Counted from the stretch's first letter, positions 1 to 8,914 are shown. The stretch is 64,000 nucleotides of DNA from Mesorhizobium sp. B2-8-5 (GCF_006440675.2 NZ_CP083951.1:3195501-3259500); one strand, 5' to 3'. The notes: generated by a model from the sequence alone, not told the origin. Numbers and translations are program-made.

Positions 1-1248
1 TACACCAACGCCAAAGTGCGCGAGAATTACTCGCGCCGCTTCTCGATCCGTTTCCCCAATGAGGAATTGCCGGCCGGGCGTCAGCTCAAGACGACGCCGG
101 TCTACGACCTGCTGTCGGCCAAGGGCGCGCAATGGGGCGTTTCTTTCGGGCTTGAGGTGCCGCTGTGGTATGCGCCCGCGGGCGTCAAGGATGAGTTCTC
201 ATGGCGGCGCTCCAACGATTTCGCCCATATCGCCAATGAAGTGGCGGCGGTGCGCGGCAGCGTCGGCCTGTCGGAGATCTCGAACTTCGCCAAATACAAG
301 GTGACGGGCGAGGGCGCCTCAGCCTGGCTCGACCGTGTGCTTGCCTGCAAATTGCCGAAGCCCGGCCGCATGACGCTGGCGCCGATGCTGAAGCAAGACG
401 GCAAGCTGATCGGCGACTTCACGCTCGCCAACGTTGGCGACGGCGAATGGTTCATCGCCGGCTCCGGCGTCGCCGAGCAATACCACATGCGCTGGTTCGA
501 GGCGCATCTGCCCAAGGACGGCTCGGTACACATCGAGGCGCTGGGGCAGAAACTCACCGGCCTCGCCATCGCCGGACCGAAAGCGCGGGAGGTGCTGGCG
601 AAAGCCAGCCGCGCCGACGTCTCCAATGCCGCATTCCCGTTCATGGCGGTGGCGCTGATGGATATCGGCATGGCGCCGTGCCTGGTCGGGCGCGTCAGCT
701 ATACCGGCGATCTCGGCTACGAGATCTGGGTGGCGCCCGAATATCAGCGCGCCGCCTTCCAGGCGCTGCTGGCGGCGGGCGAGGAATTTTCGATCGGCCT
801 GTTCGGCTCGAGGGCGCTCAATGCGCTGAGGCTGGAGAAGAACTACGGCTCATGGGCGCGCGAGTACCGGCCGATCTACGGGCCGCTCGAGGCCGGGCTC
901 GACCGTTTCGTCGCCTATGGCAAGGATGCCGATTTCATCGGCAAGGCAGCGGCGCTCGCCGAGCGCAAAGGGGGCGGCAAGCTTCGGCTGCGCAGCTTCA
1001 TTGTCGACGCCACCGATGCCGACGTCATCGGCGACGAGGCGATCTGGCATGACGGTGTTGTGCTCGGCTGGGTCACGTCCGGCGGCTATGCGCATAATTC
1101 GGGGAAGTCGGTCGCCTTGGGCTATGTGCCCAAGGAGATCGCCGACAGACCGGACGGGTTCGAGATCGAGATCCTCGGCAAGCGTCATGCGGCGCGCATC
1201 CAGGCGGCGGCGCTGTTCGACGCCAATTTCGAACGGATGCGCGCCTGA
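1..1248 (+). CDS. GcvT-type C-terminal part of a dimethylglycine/sarcosine dehydrogenase-like flavoprotein (5' truncated by window edge)
   Basis: The frame is open from base 1, so the gene begins outside the window; about 415 C-terminal residues are visible. They form an aminomethyltransferase (GcvT) folate-binding domain followed by its C-terminal barrel. The SYTGDLGYEIW segment and the downstream ALNALRLEKNYGSW segment are typical of the tetrahydrofolate-binding half of dimethylglycine or sarcosine dehydrogenases, where an N-terminal FAD domain oxidises the N-methyl group and this half captures the one-carbon unit. A stand-alone GcvT protein would be about this length, but the sequence upstream of the GcvT start is also open and related proteins are fusions of about 800 residues. 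The substrate (dimethylglycine, sarcosine or a betaine derivative) cannot be told from this part. Confidence 0.8.
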   Translation, partial: YTNAKVRENYSRRFSIRFPNEELPAGRQLKTTPVYDLLSAKGAQWGVSFGLEVPLWYAPAGVKDEFSWRRSNDFAHIANEVAAVRGSVGLSEISNFAKYKVTGEGASAWLDRVLACKLPKPGRMTLAPMLKQDGKLIGDFTLANVGDGEWFIAGSGVAEQYHMRWFEAHLPKDGSVHIEALGQKLTGLAIAGPKAREVLAKASRADVSNAAFPFMAVALMDIGMAPCLVGRVSYTGDLGYEIWVAPEYQRAAFQALLAAGEEFSIGLFGSRALNALRLEKNYGSWAREYRPIYGPLEAGLDRFVAYGKDADFIGKAAALAERKGGGKLRLRSFIVDATDADVIGDEAIWHDGVVLGWVTSGGYAHNSGKSVALGYVPKEIADRPDGFEIEILGKRHAARIQAAALFDANFERMRA

Positions 1249-1282
1249 AGCGCTACGGCTTCGCCGATGCGCTTCAGGCGCT

Positions 1283-1341
1283 TGGCTTTGTGCATGCCGT
1301 CATCCCAAAACGGCTGAGCACTTTTGGGCGACATGCACTGG
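1283..1341 (+). repeat. Intergenic palindromic repeat, family A copy 1
   Basis: About 60 bases with inverted ends: GTGCATGCCGTCATCCC is mirrored by GGGCGACATGCAC. Similar elements occur at 8853-8907 and, on the other strand, at 3345-3400; a partial one is at 56961-57000. It lies between convergent genes. It is interpreted as a dispersed non-coding repeat, not a promoter. Confidence 0.6.
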
Positions 1342-1355
1342 CGGTTCATGCTTTG

Positions 1356-1745
1356 TCAGCCGCGACGGTTGTCCAGCGCGAAGGCGCCTGGGCCGGCGAA
1401 TATAAGATAGAGGAAGATGAAGCAGAAGGAGATCGCCAAGTCGCCGCCGTTGTTTACGGGGAAGAAGTCGCGCGGGAAGTGCGCCATGAAATAGGCGATG
1501 GCCATTTCGCCAGCCAGGAGGAAGGCGACCGGGCGGGTGAAGAGCCCGAGCGCCAGCAGGATGCCGCCGGCGAATTCGAGAATGCCGGCCGCCGTCGTCA
1601 GCCCGGTGAGGGCGTGCGGCTGAGCGCTGACCGGGAAGTTGAACAGCTTCTGCGAGCCATGTTCGATGAACTGCAACGCGGTCATGATGCGCAGCACGCC
1701 CAGCGCCTGCGGCCGGTACTGGGCAAGGCTTTCAAAAAGCTTCAT
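1356..1745 (-). CDS. DoxX family membrane protein
   Basis: This is a 129-residue protein with about four hydrophobic segments (near residues 14-30, 48-68, 72-90 and 103-120), the size and layout of the DoxX/SURF4-like family. The family includes small inner-membrane proteins linked to quinone or thiol redox reactions, but most members have no proven role. The charged motif before the last helix (HFPRDFFPVNNGG) is typical of rhizobial DoxX proteins. It is transcribed away from the secreted protein gene at 1942. No operon partner is visible. Confidence 0.85.
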   Translation of the reverse strand: MKLFESLAQYRPQALGVLRIMTALQFIEHGSQKLFNFPVSAQPHALTGLTTAAGILEFAGGILLALGLFTRPVAFLLAGEMAIAYFMAHFPRDFFPVNNGGDLAISFCFIFLYLIFAGPGAFALDNRRG

Positions 1746-1941
1746 CTAAAACTCCATTTTACCCCGCCCGGCCATAAATTATCGCCGGGCAATGGACCAC
1801 TCACTTCCCACGGCCCACCATCAACAATCGGTGAGTGAAAATGGTTTCACCTCCCAACAAATGTTCTCGCAATGGTTGCATATTTATCCCTATGGTTGTA
1901 TTGATATGCCGAGACATCAAACCATACGGGTCCGCTTTGCC

Positions 1942-2430
1942 ATGAAAAAAATCCTCATCAGCCTATTTGCAATCCTTGCAGGCACCAGCTTCGCTGCGGC
2001 CGCTGACGGGGGCTGCGATGCCTTCAAATGGCCGGTTGCGCGCGAGCAGGCCCTGTTCCCGGCGGCGCCGGCCGCCCAGTCCGGCACCTCCCTGACAGTC
2101 GGGCAAGCGGTGGATTTCTCGCTCGAGGCCGTCGACACGGTCAGCTTTGAAGTGCCGCCGGAACGCGCACCGGCAGCCGGCACGTTCGGCGCGACGGCCA
2201 GCGTGGCCGTGCCGCCTGATGGCGAGTTGCAGCTCAGCCTGTCCGACGAGGCCTGGATCGATGTCGTGCAGGACGGCAAGACCGTAAAATCGGCGGCTTT
2301 CAGCGGCGTCAAGACCTGCCCGGGCATCCGCAAGAGCGTGCGCTTCAAGCTCGCCGGCGGCGCGGCGATCATCCAGATCAGCGGCGCAAAAAAGGCCGAT
2401 CTGAAGGTGGCTGTGCTGACGCCGGAGTGA
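1942..2430 (+). CDS. Secreted hypothetical protein
   Basis: This 162-residue protein has a clear signal peptide (MKKILISLFAILAGTSFAAA, cleavage near residue 20). The ATG at 1942 was chosen over earlier in-frame starts because it opens exactly at the Lys-rich start of the signal sequence. The mature part has two cysteines that could pair (in GGCDAF and KTCPGI) and alternating beta-type patterns. I do not recognise a named family. A periplasmic location is inferred from the signal peptide alone. Confidence 0.7.
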   Translation: MKKILISLFAILAGTSFAAAADGGCDAFKWPVAREQALFPAAPAAQSGTSLTVGQAVDFSLEAVDTVSFEVPPERAPAAGTFGATASVAVPPDGELQLSLSDEAWIDVVQDGKTVKSAAFSGVKTCPGIRKSVRFKLAGGAAIIQISGAKKADLKVAVLTPE

Positions 2431-2460
2431 TCCGGCATCAGCCCATCCAAGCAAGCGATG

Positions 2461-3237
2461 CTACCGCGTCGACGCCAGCAGCGCGAAATGCGCGCCTTGC
2501 GGGTCCTGGCACTGGATGATCCACTGGCCGCTCGGCACCTCCATCGGTCCCATGATGACCTTGCCGCCGTTGTCGGTGACGCGCTTGGCGGCGGCGTCGA
2601 TGGCGTCGACGTTGAAATAGAACTGCCAGACGGGAACCGGGATCTGCGGCGGCTTGTTCATGATGCCGCCGCCGGATTCGGGGCCGGCGCCAAAAGTCTG
2701 GTAGATGCCCATCTCACCCATGTCGAACTGGCCGGCGCTCTCCCAGCCGAACTGGCTGGAATAGAAGTCGAAGGCGGCTTTCCAATCCGAGGTGTAGAGC
2801 TCGTGCCAGCCAATATGGCCGGGTGTGGTCGCCGGCACCGGCGGCTGTTCAGGCTGATTAGGCTGCAGGAACATGAAGGCCGCGCCTTGCGGGTCGGCGA
2901 CGGCGGCGAAGCGGCCGACGCCCGGAATGTCGTCCGGCGCGCGGTGCACCGCACCGCCGGCATCCTTGAGCGCCTTCGTCGAGGCGTCGACGTCCTTGGT
3001 GTAGATATAGCCCACCCAGGCCGGCGGCATACCCATCTTGGCGGGTTCTTCCGGCATCGTCATCAGCCCGCCGACGCCGCGCACGCTGGAATTCATCACG
3101 ATGTAGCGCGGCATGCCAGGCGCCTTGTCGAAGGGCTCGGCCCGCCAGCCGACAACGGCGGTATAAAAAGCCTCGGCGGCGTCGAGGTCGGTGGTCATCA
3201 GTTCGTACCAGAAGAAAGGTTGCGGGGATTTCGGCAT
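2461..3237 (-). CDS. VOC family protein with two glyoxalase-like domains
   Basis: The 258-residue product has two tandem vicinal-oxygen-chelate domains. The first begins PFFWYELMTTDLDAAEAFY and the second GHIGWHELYTSDWKAAFDFY, so each repeat opens with the same beta-strand and helix. VOC proteins include glyoxalases, dioxygenases and antibiotic-binding proteins, and sequence alone does not give this one a substrate. The ATG at 3237 is preceded by GGAG at a proper distance, so the longer reading frame reaching 3399 is unlikely to be used; that extension would run through an intergenic repeat. Confidence 0.85.
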   Translation of the reverse strand: MPKSPQPFFWYELMTTDLDAAEAFYTAVVGWRAEPFDKAPGMPRYIVMNSSVRGVGGLMTMPEEPAKMGMPPAWVGYIYTKDVDASTKALKDAGGAVHRAPDDIPGVGRFAAVADPQGAAFMFLQPNQPEQPPVPATTPGHIGWHELYTSDWKAAFDFYSSQFGWESAGQFDMGEMGIYQTFGAGPESGGGIMNKPPQIPVPVWQFYFNVDAIDAAAKRVTDNGGKVIMGPMEVPSGQWIIQCQDPQGAHFALLASTR

Positions 3238-3344
3238 GGTCGGTCTCCTCACCGGTTCAGGCAGCGATCGCGGTTCGATCCATCCTAGGACGATCCTGGC
3301 GACAGAAATCCGACATCTGGGCCGGAATTCGAGGATGGCAAGGC

Positions 3345-3400
3345 ACCAGCGCATATCGCCTAGGGCGCGCAGCGGTTTTGCGACGACGACATGCATCAAA
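3345..3400 (-). repeat. Intergenic palindromic repeat, family A copy (reverse orientation)
   Basis: Read on the minus strand it starts TTTGATGCATGTCGTCGTCG and continues through AAAACCGCTGCGCGC to a mirrored GCGATATGCGC end, matching the element at 8853-8907 with substitutions. It sits between the divergent VOC and ChaC-like genes. Confidence 0.55.
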
Positions 3401-3504
3401 GCGCGCCTCGCTCCGATCCGTTCCTGCGTGATGCTTTAGGATTCGCAATCTTGCGCGCCATGGGGTTTTCGACTTTGCTCGTTGCCGATGAGGGGTTTCG
3501 ATCC

Positions 3505-4239
3505 ATGCGCCACATGTCACTGACGCCGGAGCTTGTCGCTCTGTGCCATCGGGAGGAGGTCGACCCTGGCCCCAGCGGGGGTTGGACACAGCTAAGCGAC
3601 GATGATTTCCGGACGCTCGCCACGCGTCTTGCCGGCGAGGCCGATGAAGGTCCGCTTTGGGTGTTCGCCTATGGCTCGCTGATCTGGAAGCCGGCCTTCG
3701 AGTCCGTCGAGCAGTTGCGCGCCTCGGCCCATGGCTGGCATCGCTCCTTCTGCCTGGATCTCGTGCGCTGGAGAGGCAGCGCCGAGCAGCCCGGACTGAT
3801 GATGGCGCTCGAACGCGGCGGGCGCTGCGATGGCGTGATCTACCGCCTGCCGGACGGTGACAAGGCAGCCCAGATCGAAAGGCTGTTGCGACGCGAGATC
3901 GACGATCACGAAGCCGTCAGTTCGGTGCGATGGGTCCCAGTGCGCACCGCGCAAGGATCGCTCAGGGCGCTCGGTTTCTGGGTCGGCGTCACCGGCAAGG
4001 GGACGTCTCTCGGGCATCCGCTGGAGAGCGTAGCAAAGATATTGGCTTGCGCATGCGGCCATGTCGGTTCCGGCGCCGAATATCTCTACAACACCGTCAG
4101 CCACCTCGAGACCTTCGGCATCCATGACCGCAATCTGTGGCGGCTGCAGGAACTGGTGGCGGACGAGATCCGGTCGATCCATGGCCACAAGGTCACAAGC
4201 CATGCCATAGCAGAGGTTACTGAGGTGGCTATAACATGA
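3505..4239 (+). CDS. Gamma-glutamylcyclotransferase, ChaC-like
   Basis: The 244-residue product carries the ChaC signature AYGSLIWKPAF near residue 55, the substrate-binding loop at the start of the GGCT fold, and an acidic helix (RREIDDHEA) in the place of the catalytic glutamate. ChaC proteins split the gamma-glutamyl bond of glutathione or related dipeptides to give 5-oxoproline. This suits a genome that also encodes a 5-oxoprolinase (50401-54027 here), although the two are 46 kb apart. The start at 3505 (MRHMSLTPELVALCHRE) matches the usual family N-terminus; an upstream ATG at 3391 would add residues that overlap a repeat. Confidence 0.85.
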   Translation: MRHMSLTPELVALCHREEVDPGPSGGWTQLSDDDFRTLATRLAGEADEGPLWVFAYGSLIWKPAFESVEQLRASAHGWHRSFCLDLVRWRGSAEQPGLMMALERGGRCDGVIYRLPDGDKAAQIERLLRREIDDHEAVSSVRWVPVRTAQGSLRALGFWVGVTGKGTSLGHPLESVAKILACACGHVGSGAEYLYNTVSHLETFGIHDRNLWRLQELVADEIRSIHGHKVTSHAIAEVTEVAIT

Positions 4240-4285
4240 TTTCATTTGTCATGTTTTACTCAGCCATTACTGGCTTGGCCGAAAA

Positions 4286-4301
4286 TTGACCAATTGATAA
4301 A
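4286..4301 (+). promoter_or_regulatory. RutR-like operator upstream of preT
   Basis: TTGACCAATTGATAAA matches the published E. coli RutR consensus TTGACCANNTGGTCAA at 12 of the 14 fixed positions. It lies 48 bases before the preT ATG, in an A+T-rich promoter-like stretch. This is a resemblance; no binding is shown. Confidence 0.5.
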
Positions 4302-4349
4302 AAAATAAAACGTGCTAGCCTTCCCAAAACGACAACAAGGGGAGCTGGA

Positions 4350-5714
4350 ATGGCGACTGGTCATTTCATCGAAGGCATTGCCGGCGGCCGGCTGTCTTCC
4401 GAGCAATATGCCGACAATTTTTCCGACCTGCATCCGCCGCTCGATCATCATGAGGCGCTGGTCGAATCCGATCGCTGCTATTTCTGCTACGACGCGCCGT
4501 GCATGAACGCGTGTCCGACTTCGATCGACATCCCGCTGTTCATCCGCCAGATCGCGACCGGCAATCCGCTGGGCTCGGCCAAGACAATCTTCGACCAGAA
4601 CATCCTTGGCGGCATGTGCGCCCGCGTCTGCCCGACCGAGACGCTGTGCGAAGAGGTCTGCGTGCGCGAGGTGGCAGAGGGCAAGCCTGTGCAGATCGGC
4701 CGGCTGCAGCGCTACGCCACCGACGTCGCCATGAGCGAGGACAAGCAGTTCTACAAGCGCGCCGAGCCGACCGGGAAGAGCATCGCCGTGGTCGGTGCCG
4801 GGCCGGCCGGGCTGGCGGCAGCGCATCGCCTCGCCCGTCATGGCCATGAGGTGACGATCCTGGAGGCGCGGCCGAAGGCCGGCGGCCTCAACGAATATGG
4901 CATCGCCGCCTATAAGAGCGTCGACGATTTCGCCCAGGCCGAGGTCGACTATGTCACGGCGATCGGCGGCATCGATATCCAGAACGGCAAGGCGCTCGGC
5001 CGCGACTTCCAGCTTGCCGACCTGATGCGTAACTACGACGCGGTGTTCCTTGGGCTCGGGCTCGGCGGGGTCAATGCGCTGCGCGCCGATGGCGAGGACG
5101 CCGATGGCGTCACCAATGCGGTGGAATTCATCTCGGAACTGCGCCAGGCGAGCGACCTTTCCAGCCTGCCGGTCGGCCGACGCGTCGTCGTCATCGGCGG
5201 CGGCATGACAGCGATCGATGCCGCGGTGCAGTCGAAGCTGCTCGGCGCGGAAGAGGTGACGGTCTGCTACCGGCGCGGCCAGGAGCACATGAACGCCTCC
5301 GGCTTCGAACAGGACCTGGCCGCCGCCAACGGCGTCACCATCCGCCACTGGCTGCAGCCTAAGCGCGTCCTTGCCGAGAACGGCAGGGTCTCGGCAATCG
5401 AGCTCGAATACACGGCGATGAATGGCGACAAGCTCACAGGCACCGGCGAACGGCTCACGCTTGTCGCCGACCAGGTGTTCAAGGCGATCGGCCAGAGCTT
5501 CGTGCCGGCGCATCTCAACGGCAGCGGCGAGCAGATCGACCTCGAAGGCGGACGCATCAGGGTCGATGCGGAAGGCCGCACTTCGCTCGCAAAAGTCTGG
5601 GCCGGCGGCGACTGTATCTTCGGCGGCGACGACCTGACGGTCTCGGCGGTGGCTCAAGGGCGCGACGCCGCCGAGAGCATCCACCGGGCACTGACCTCTA
5701 ACGGGAGGGCATGA
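4350..5714 (+). CDS. preT: NAD-dependent dihydropyrimidine dehydrogenase, FAD/Fe-S subunit PreT
   Basis: This 454-residue protein resembles the small subunit of glutamate synthase. The N-terminus carries two clusters of four cysteines (43, 46, 51, 55 and 90, 94, 100, 104) for 4Fe-4S centres. A GAGPAG dinucleotide motif follows at residues 149-154 (FAD), with a second GGGMTAID motif near residue 285 (NAD). With PreA it reduces uracil and thymine to the 5,6-dihydro forms, the first step of reductive pyrimidine breakdown in the cytosol. AGGGGAG precedes the ATG. The stop codon overlaps the preA ATG (ATGA), so the two are translationally coupled. Confidence 0.92.
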   Translation: MATGHFIEGIAGGRLSSEQYADNFSDLHPPLDHHEALVESDRCYFCYDAPCMNACPTSIDIPLFIRQIATGNPLGSAKTIFDQNILGGMCARVCPTETLCEEVCVREVAEGKPVQIGRLQRYATDVAMSEDKQFYKRAEPTGKSIAVVGAGPAGLAAAHRLARHGHEVTILEARPKAGGLNEYGIAAYKSVDDFAQAEVDYVTAIGGIDIQNGKALGRDFQLADLMRNYDAVFLGLGLGGVNALRADGEDADGVTNAVEFISELRQASDLSSLPVGRRVVVIGGGMTAIDAAVQSKLLGAEEVTVCYRRGQEHMNASGFEQDLAAANGVTIRHWLQPKRVLAENGRVSAIELEYTAMNGDKLTGTGERLTLVADQVFKAIGQSFVPAHLNGSGEQIDLEGGRIRVDAEGRTSLAKVWAGGDCIFGGDDLTVSAVAQGRDAAESIHRALTSNGRA

Positions 5715-7030
5715 GCATGGCAGACATCCGCAACAATTTCGTCGGCATCAAGTCGCCCAATCCGTTCTGGCTGGCCTCGGCGCCGCCGACGGACAAGGCC
5801 TACAATGTCATCCGCGCCTTCAAGGCCGGCTGGGGCGGCGTGGTGTGGAAGACGCTGGGCGAGGAGGGCCCGCCGGTCGTCAACGTCAACGGCCCGCGCT
5901 ACGGCGCGATCTGGGGCGCCGACCGCCGCCTGCTCGGCCTGAACAATATCGAGCTGATCACCGACCGCGACCTGCAGGTCAATTTGCGCGAGATCAAGCA
6001 GGTCAAGAAGGACTGGCCCGACCGCGCCATCGTCGTCTCGCTGATGGTTCCCTGCGTCGAGGATGCCTGGAAGGCAATCCTGCCGGTGGTCGAGGACACG
6101 GAAGCCGACGGCATCGAGCTCAATTTCGGCTGCCCGCATGGCATGTCGGAACGCGGCATGGGCGCGGCTGTCGGCCAGGTGCCCGAATACATCGAGATGG
6201 TGGTGCGCTGGTGCAAGCAGAATACCCGTATGCCGGTCATCACCAAGCTGACGCCCAATATCACCGATGTGCGCAAGCCCGCGCGAGCGGCACTTGCCGG
6301 CGGCACGGACGCGGTGTCGCTGATCAACACCATCAACTCGATCACCGGCGTCGATCTCGACAGTTTCGCCCCGCAGCCGACCATCGATGGCAAGGGCTCG
6401 CATGGCGGCTATTGCGGTCCGGCGGTGAAGCCGATCGCCATGAACATGGTGGCCGAGATCGCTCGCGATCCCGAAACGCATGGCCTGCCGATCTCGGGCA
6501 TCGGCGGCATCACCACTTGGCGTGATGCCGCTGAATTCATGGCGCTCGGCGCCGGCAATGTGCAGGTCTGCACCGCGGCCATGACCTACGGCTTCAAGAT
6601 CGTGCAGGAGATGATCGCCGGGCTGGAGAACTGGATGGACGAGAAGGGCCATGCCTCGCTCTCCGACATCATCGGCCGCGCAACGCCCAACGTCACCGAC
6701 TGGCAGTATCTCAACCTCAACTATGTCGCCAAGGCGCATATCGACCAGGACGCCTGCATCAAATGCGGCCGCTGCCATATCGCCTGCGAGGACACCTCGC
6801 ACCAGGCGATCACCAGCATGGTCGACGGCGTCAGGCATTTCGAAGTGATCGAGGCCGAATGCGTCGGCTGCAACCTCTGCGTCAATGTCTGCCCGGTCGA
6901 GGGCTGCATCACCATGGAGCCGTTGGCGGCCGGCGCGATGGACCAGCGCACCGGCAAGCCGGTGTCGCCGATCTACGCCAACTGGACGACGCACCCCAAC
7001 AATCCGATGGCCAAGGTGGCGGCGGAATAA
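5711..7030 (+). CDS. preA: NAD-dependent dihydropyrimidine dehydrogenase, catalytic subunit PreA
   Basis: The 439-residue protein has an N-terminal FMN-binding TIM barrel related to class 1 dihydroorotate dehydrogenase. The NFGCPHGMSERGMG loop carries the catalytic cysteine of dihydropyrimidine dehydrogenases. The C-terminus has a two-cluster ferredoxin domain (CIKCGRC near residue 348 and CVGCNLC near 383, each with a distal Cys-Pro or Cys). It receives electrons from PreT and reduces the pyrimidine ring. Two starts are possible, 5711 or 5717 (MADIRNNF); the first overlaps the preT stop. Downstream steps are encoded at 12.6-17.6 kb. Confidence 0.92.
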   Translation: MSMADIRNNFVGIKSPNPFWLASAPPTDKAYNVIRAFKAGWGGVVWKTLGEEGPPVVNVNGPRYGAIWGADRRLLGLNNIELITDRDLQVNLREIKQVKKDWPDRAIVVSLMVPCVEDAWKAILPVVEDTEADGIELNFGCPHGMSERGMGAAVGQVPEYIEMVVRWCKQNTRMPVITKLTPNITDVRKPARAALAGGTDAVSLINTINSITGVDLDSFAPQPTIDGKGSHGGYCGPAVKPIAMNMVAEIARDPETHGLPISGIGGITTWRDAAEFMALGAGNVQVCTAAMTYGFKIVQEMIAGLENWMDEKGHASLSDIIGRATPNVTDWQYLNLNYVAKAHIDQDACIKCGRCHIACEDTSHQAITSMVDGVRHFEVIEAECVGCNLCVNVCPVEGCITMEPLAAGAMDQRTGKPVSPIYANWTTHPNNPMAKVAAE

Positions 7031-7590
7031 GCTTGGGTTCCTCGCCCCACGCAGTGGGGAGAGGTGGCCCGGCGAAGCCGGGACGGAGAGGGGTCTTCGG
7101 GACGACTGGACACCGCCGAGGCCCCAAATTGCCTGTTGCCTTTCCTTGCGCCTCGTTTGCGGCTACGGCGTGCCACATTTCCAAGCGGCTGGCCTTTGGC
7201 GATAGCGTGCATGGCAGCTTGGCGCATGCATTGTCTTATGTAGCGCTGGTCGACCCCCACTCCGTCTCGGCTTCGCCGAGCCACCTCTCCCCCGATCGAC
7301 GGGGTAGAGGAAGGCGCCAAGCTTTTTGCCGTTAACGCTCGTCCAGCAAAGCTCCCTTCCTTTCCCTCCGGAGGGGGGAAAGGTGGCGCTGCGAAGCAGC
7401 GACGGATTGGGGGAACCACGTGGCAATCAAGCCTCGGCCCGATCAGTCGCGCCAGTCACAGAAGATGTGTGCATAGCGTAGCGCTTTGCGGGTGCGAGAA
7501 ACCCTAGTTCGTCGGAGCGGCGTGTGTCGGAAATCACCAGACGTTGTCGCTCACATTGCCGTTGTTGTTAATTGGCGAGCAATTCTCGTT
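7031..7590. repeat. Gene-free interval with several REP-like palindromes
   Basis: This 622-base gap between preA and the Rrf2 gene shows no convincing gene. It holds at least three elements of the rhizobial CTCTCCCC...GGGGAGAGG type: near 7040-7095, 7250-7315 and 7350-7410. Each has a G/C-rich hairpin followed by a GGTGGC(G)...CGGAGC-like tail. The stretch between 7105 and 7245 and from 7420 to 7590 shows nothing recognisable. Confidence 0.5.
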
Positions 7591-7601
7591 TTACATATTG
7601 C

Positions 7602-7616
7602 GGATAAAAATTATCC
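7602..7616. promoter_or_regulatory. Palindrome before the Rrf2 gene, candidate auto-operator
   Basis: GGATAAAAATTATCC is a perfect inverted repeat (arms of 6 bases around AAA) in an A+T-rich stretch 36 bases before the regulator's ATG. Its position suits autoregulation by the Rrf2 protein. Confidence 0.45.
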
Positions 7617-7652
7617 ACGATATTCTCTATCCATGAACTGGAGATCGGCACG

Positions 7653-8171
7653 ATGAAGCTGGGCGAGGGCGTTGAGGCGGCCATCCATTGCGCGGCGACG
7701 CTGGCCAGCGTCGATGGCAACAGCACCATGCCTGGCGCCGCGCTCGCCGAGTGCTTCGGGCTGTCGCCGAGCTATCTCCTGAAACATCTCAACCAGCTCA
7801 CGGCGGCGCGCATACTGGAATCGGTGCCAGGGCCGGCGGGCGGCTATCGGCTGGCGCGAGCGGCCGAGCGCATCACGCTGCTCGATGTCGTGCTGGCCGT
7901 CGAGGGACGGGAGCCGGCGTTCCGCTGCGGCGAGATCCGACAGCGTGGCCCGGTCAAGATCGATGCCTCGGCCTATGTCAAACCCTGCGGCATCAATGCC
8001 GCGATGCTCAAGGCCGAGCGCGCCTATCGGGCAGCGCTCGCCGAAGTGAAGATTTCCGACATCGTGGCGGAGTATGCGGCCGAAGGCGATCCGCGATCCT
8101 ATGCCGCGAGTTGCGCCTTCGTCGAGCGGCACCAGCGGCCGCAGAAATCCGCTTCATCCAAGCAGATATAG
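7653..8171 (+). CDS. Rrf2 family transcriptional regulator
   Basis: The 172-residue protein has the winged-helix DNA-binding region of Rrf2 proteins (residues 1-80), including LSPSYLLKHLNQLTAARILESVPGPAGGYRLAR, where the final Gly-Gly-Tyr turn is the family hallmark. Cysteines lie in ALAECFG, FRCGE, KPCGIN and AASCAF. The central pair could sense redox state or bind a cluster, but the exact IscR or NsrR spacing is not present. Only 29 bases separate it from an AhpD-like gene, so it probably controls itself and that gene in response to oxidative or electrophile stress (inference). Confidence 0.88.
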   Translation: MKLGEGVEAAIHCAATLASVDGNSTMPGAALAECFGLSPSYLLKHLNQLTAARILESVPGPAGGYRLARAAERITLLDVVLAVEGREPAFRCGEIRQRGPVKIDASAYVKPCGINAAMLKAERAYRAALAEVKISDIVAEYAAEGDPRSYAASCAFVERHQRPQKSASSKQI

Positions 8172-8200
8172 ACCCACCCAAAAACCTGGAAGGAAAGACG

Positions 8201-8659
8201 ATGAAACAGAGATTGCAATTCTACGCCAAGGCTCCGGAGCTTCTGAAGGCGGTCACGGCGCTCAACAAGGCGGTCGACGAGTGCGGGCTGGAAGAAAGCC
8301 TGATGCATCTGGTCAAGCTCAGGGCCTCGCAGATCAATGGCTGTTCCTACTGCGTCGACATGCACAGCCGCGAGGCGAGGCGCGACGGCGAGACCGAGCA
8401 GCGGCTCTATCTGGTCGCCGCCTGGAAGGAATCGCCGCTGTTTTCAGAGCGCGAGCGCGCCGCCCTTGCCTGGACCGAGAAGGTAACGAAGATTTCGGAG
8501 AACGGCGTTCCGGACGACCTCTATGCCAGCACGCTCGAACATTTCTCCGAGGAGGAACTGGTCAAGCTGACGGTGGCTGTCGGCATGATCAACACCTGGA
8601 ACCGGCTCAGCATCTCCTTCCACGCCATCCACCCGGTCGAGAGGGCCAAGGCCGCCTGA
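8201..8659 (+). CDS. Carboxymuconolactone decarboxylase family (AhpD-like) protein
   Basis: This is a 152-residue all-helical protein with the AhpD core motif NGCSYCVDMHSREA near residues 46-59: two cysteines in CxxC followed by the His three residues on. In AhpD-type alkylhydroperoxidases these residues form the thiol active site. The start at 8201 follows AAGGAAAG at the right distance. It is cotranscribed with the Rrf2 regulator upstream, which supports a peroxide or electrophile defence role. Rhizobial relatives are often annotated only as carboxymuconolactone decarboxylase family. Confidence 0.88.
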   Translation: MKQRLQFYAKAPELLKAVTALNKAVDECGLEESLMHLVKLRASQINGCSYCVDMHSREARRDGETEQRLYLVAAWKESPLFSERERAALAWTEKVTKISENGVPDDLYASTLEHFSEEELVKLTVAVGMINTWNRLSISFHAIHPVERAKAA

Positions 8660-8795
8660 GCGAACGGGGCGGCGCGCGGGGCGGTTCAGTTGTCGGCGAG
8701 CTATTTGCTGATGTCGGCGCTGCCCTCATTGCCCTGCCGTCTACGGGGAGAAATGCCCGGCAGGGCAATGAGGGGCAGCGCTGACGCCGGATTTT

Positions 8796-8907
8796 CGCCT
8801 TAAGCGCGTCGCGCTGGAACGGATTCAGGCGACGCGCTTTTAGGTCTTTGTTTTGATGCATGTCGTTGTCCCAGAACCGCTGCACACTTCTGAGCGACAT
8901 GCATTGG
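8796..8907 (+). repeat. Intergenic palindromic repeat, family A with upstream hairpin
   Basis: A first hairpin (AAGCGCGTCGCGC... to ...GCGACGCGCTTTT) is followed by the family A element beginning TTTTGATGCATGTCGTTGTC and closing GAGCGACATGCATTGG. It fills the gap between the convergent AhpD-like and SDR genes. Confidence 0.55.
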
Positions 8908-8914
8908 TCACCAC

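Noticed and set aside
3391..3504. Longer start of the ChaC-like protein at 3391
   Set aside because: The extra 38 residues are encoded by a repeat-bordering region and are absent from the family; 3505 gives the usual N-terminus.
4260..5684. 474-residue minus-strand open frame opposite preT
   Set aside because: Antisense shadow of preT; its sequence has no domain and the preT protein is well conserved.
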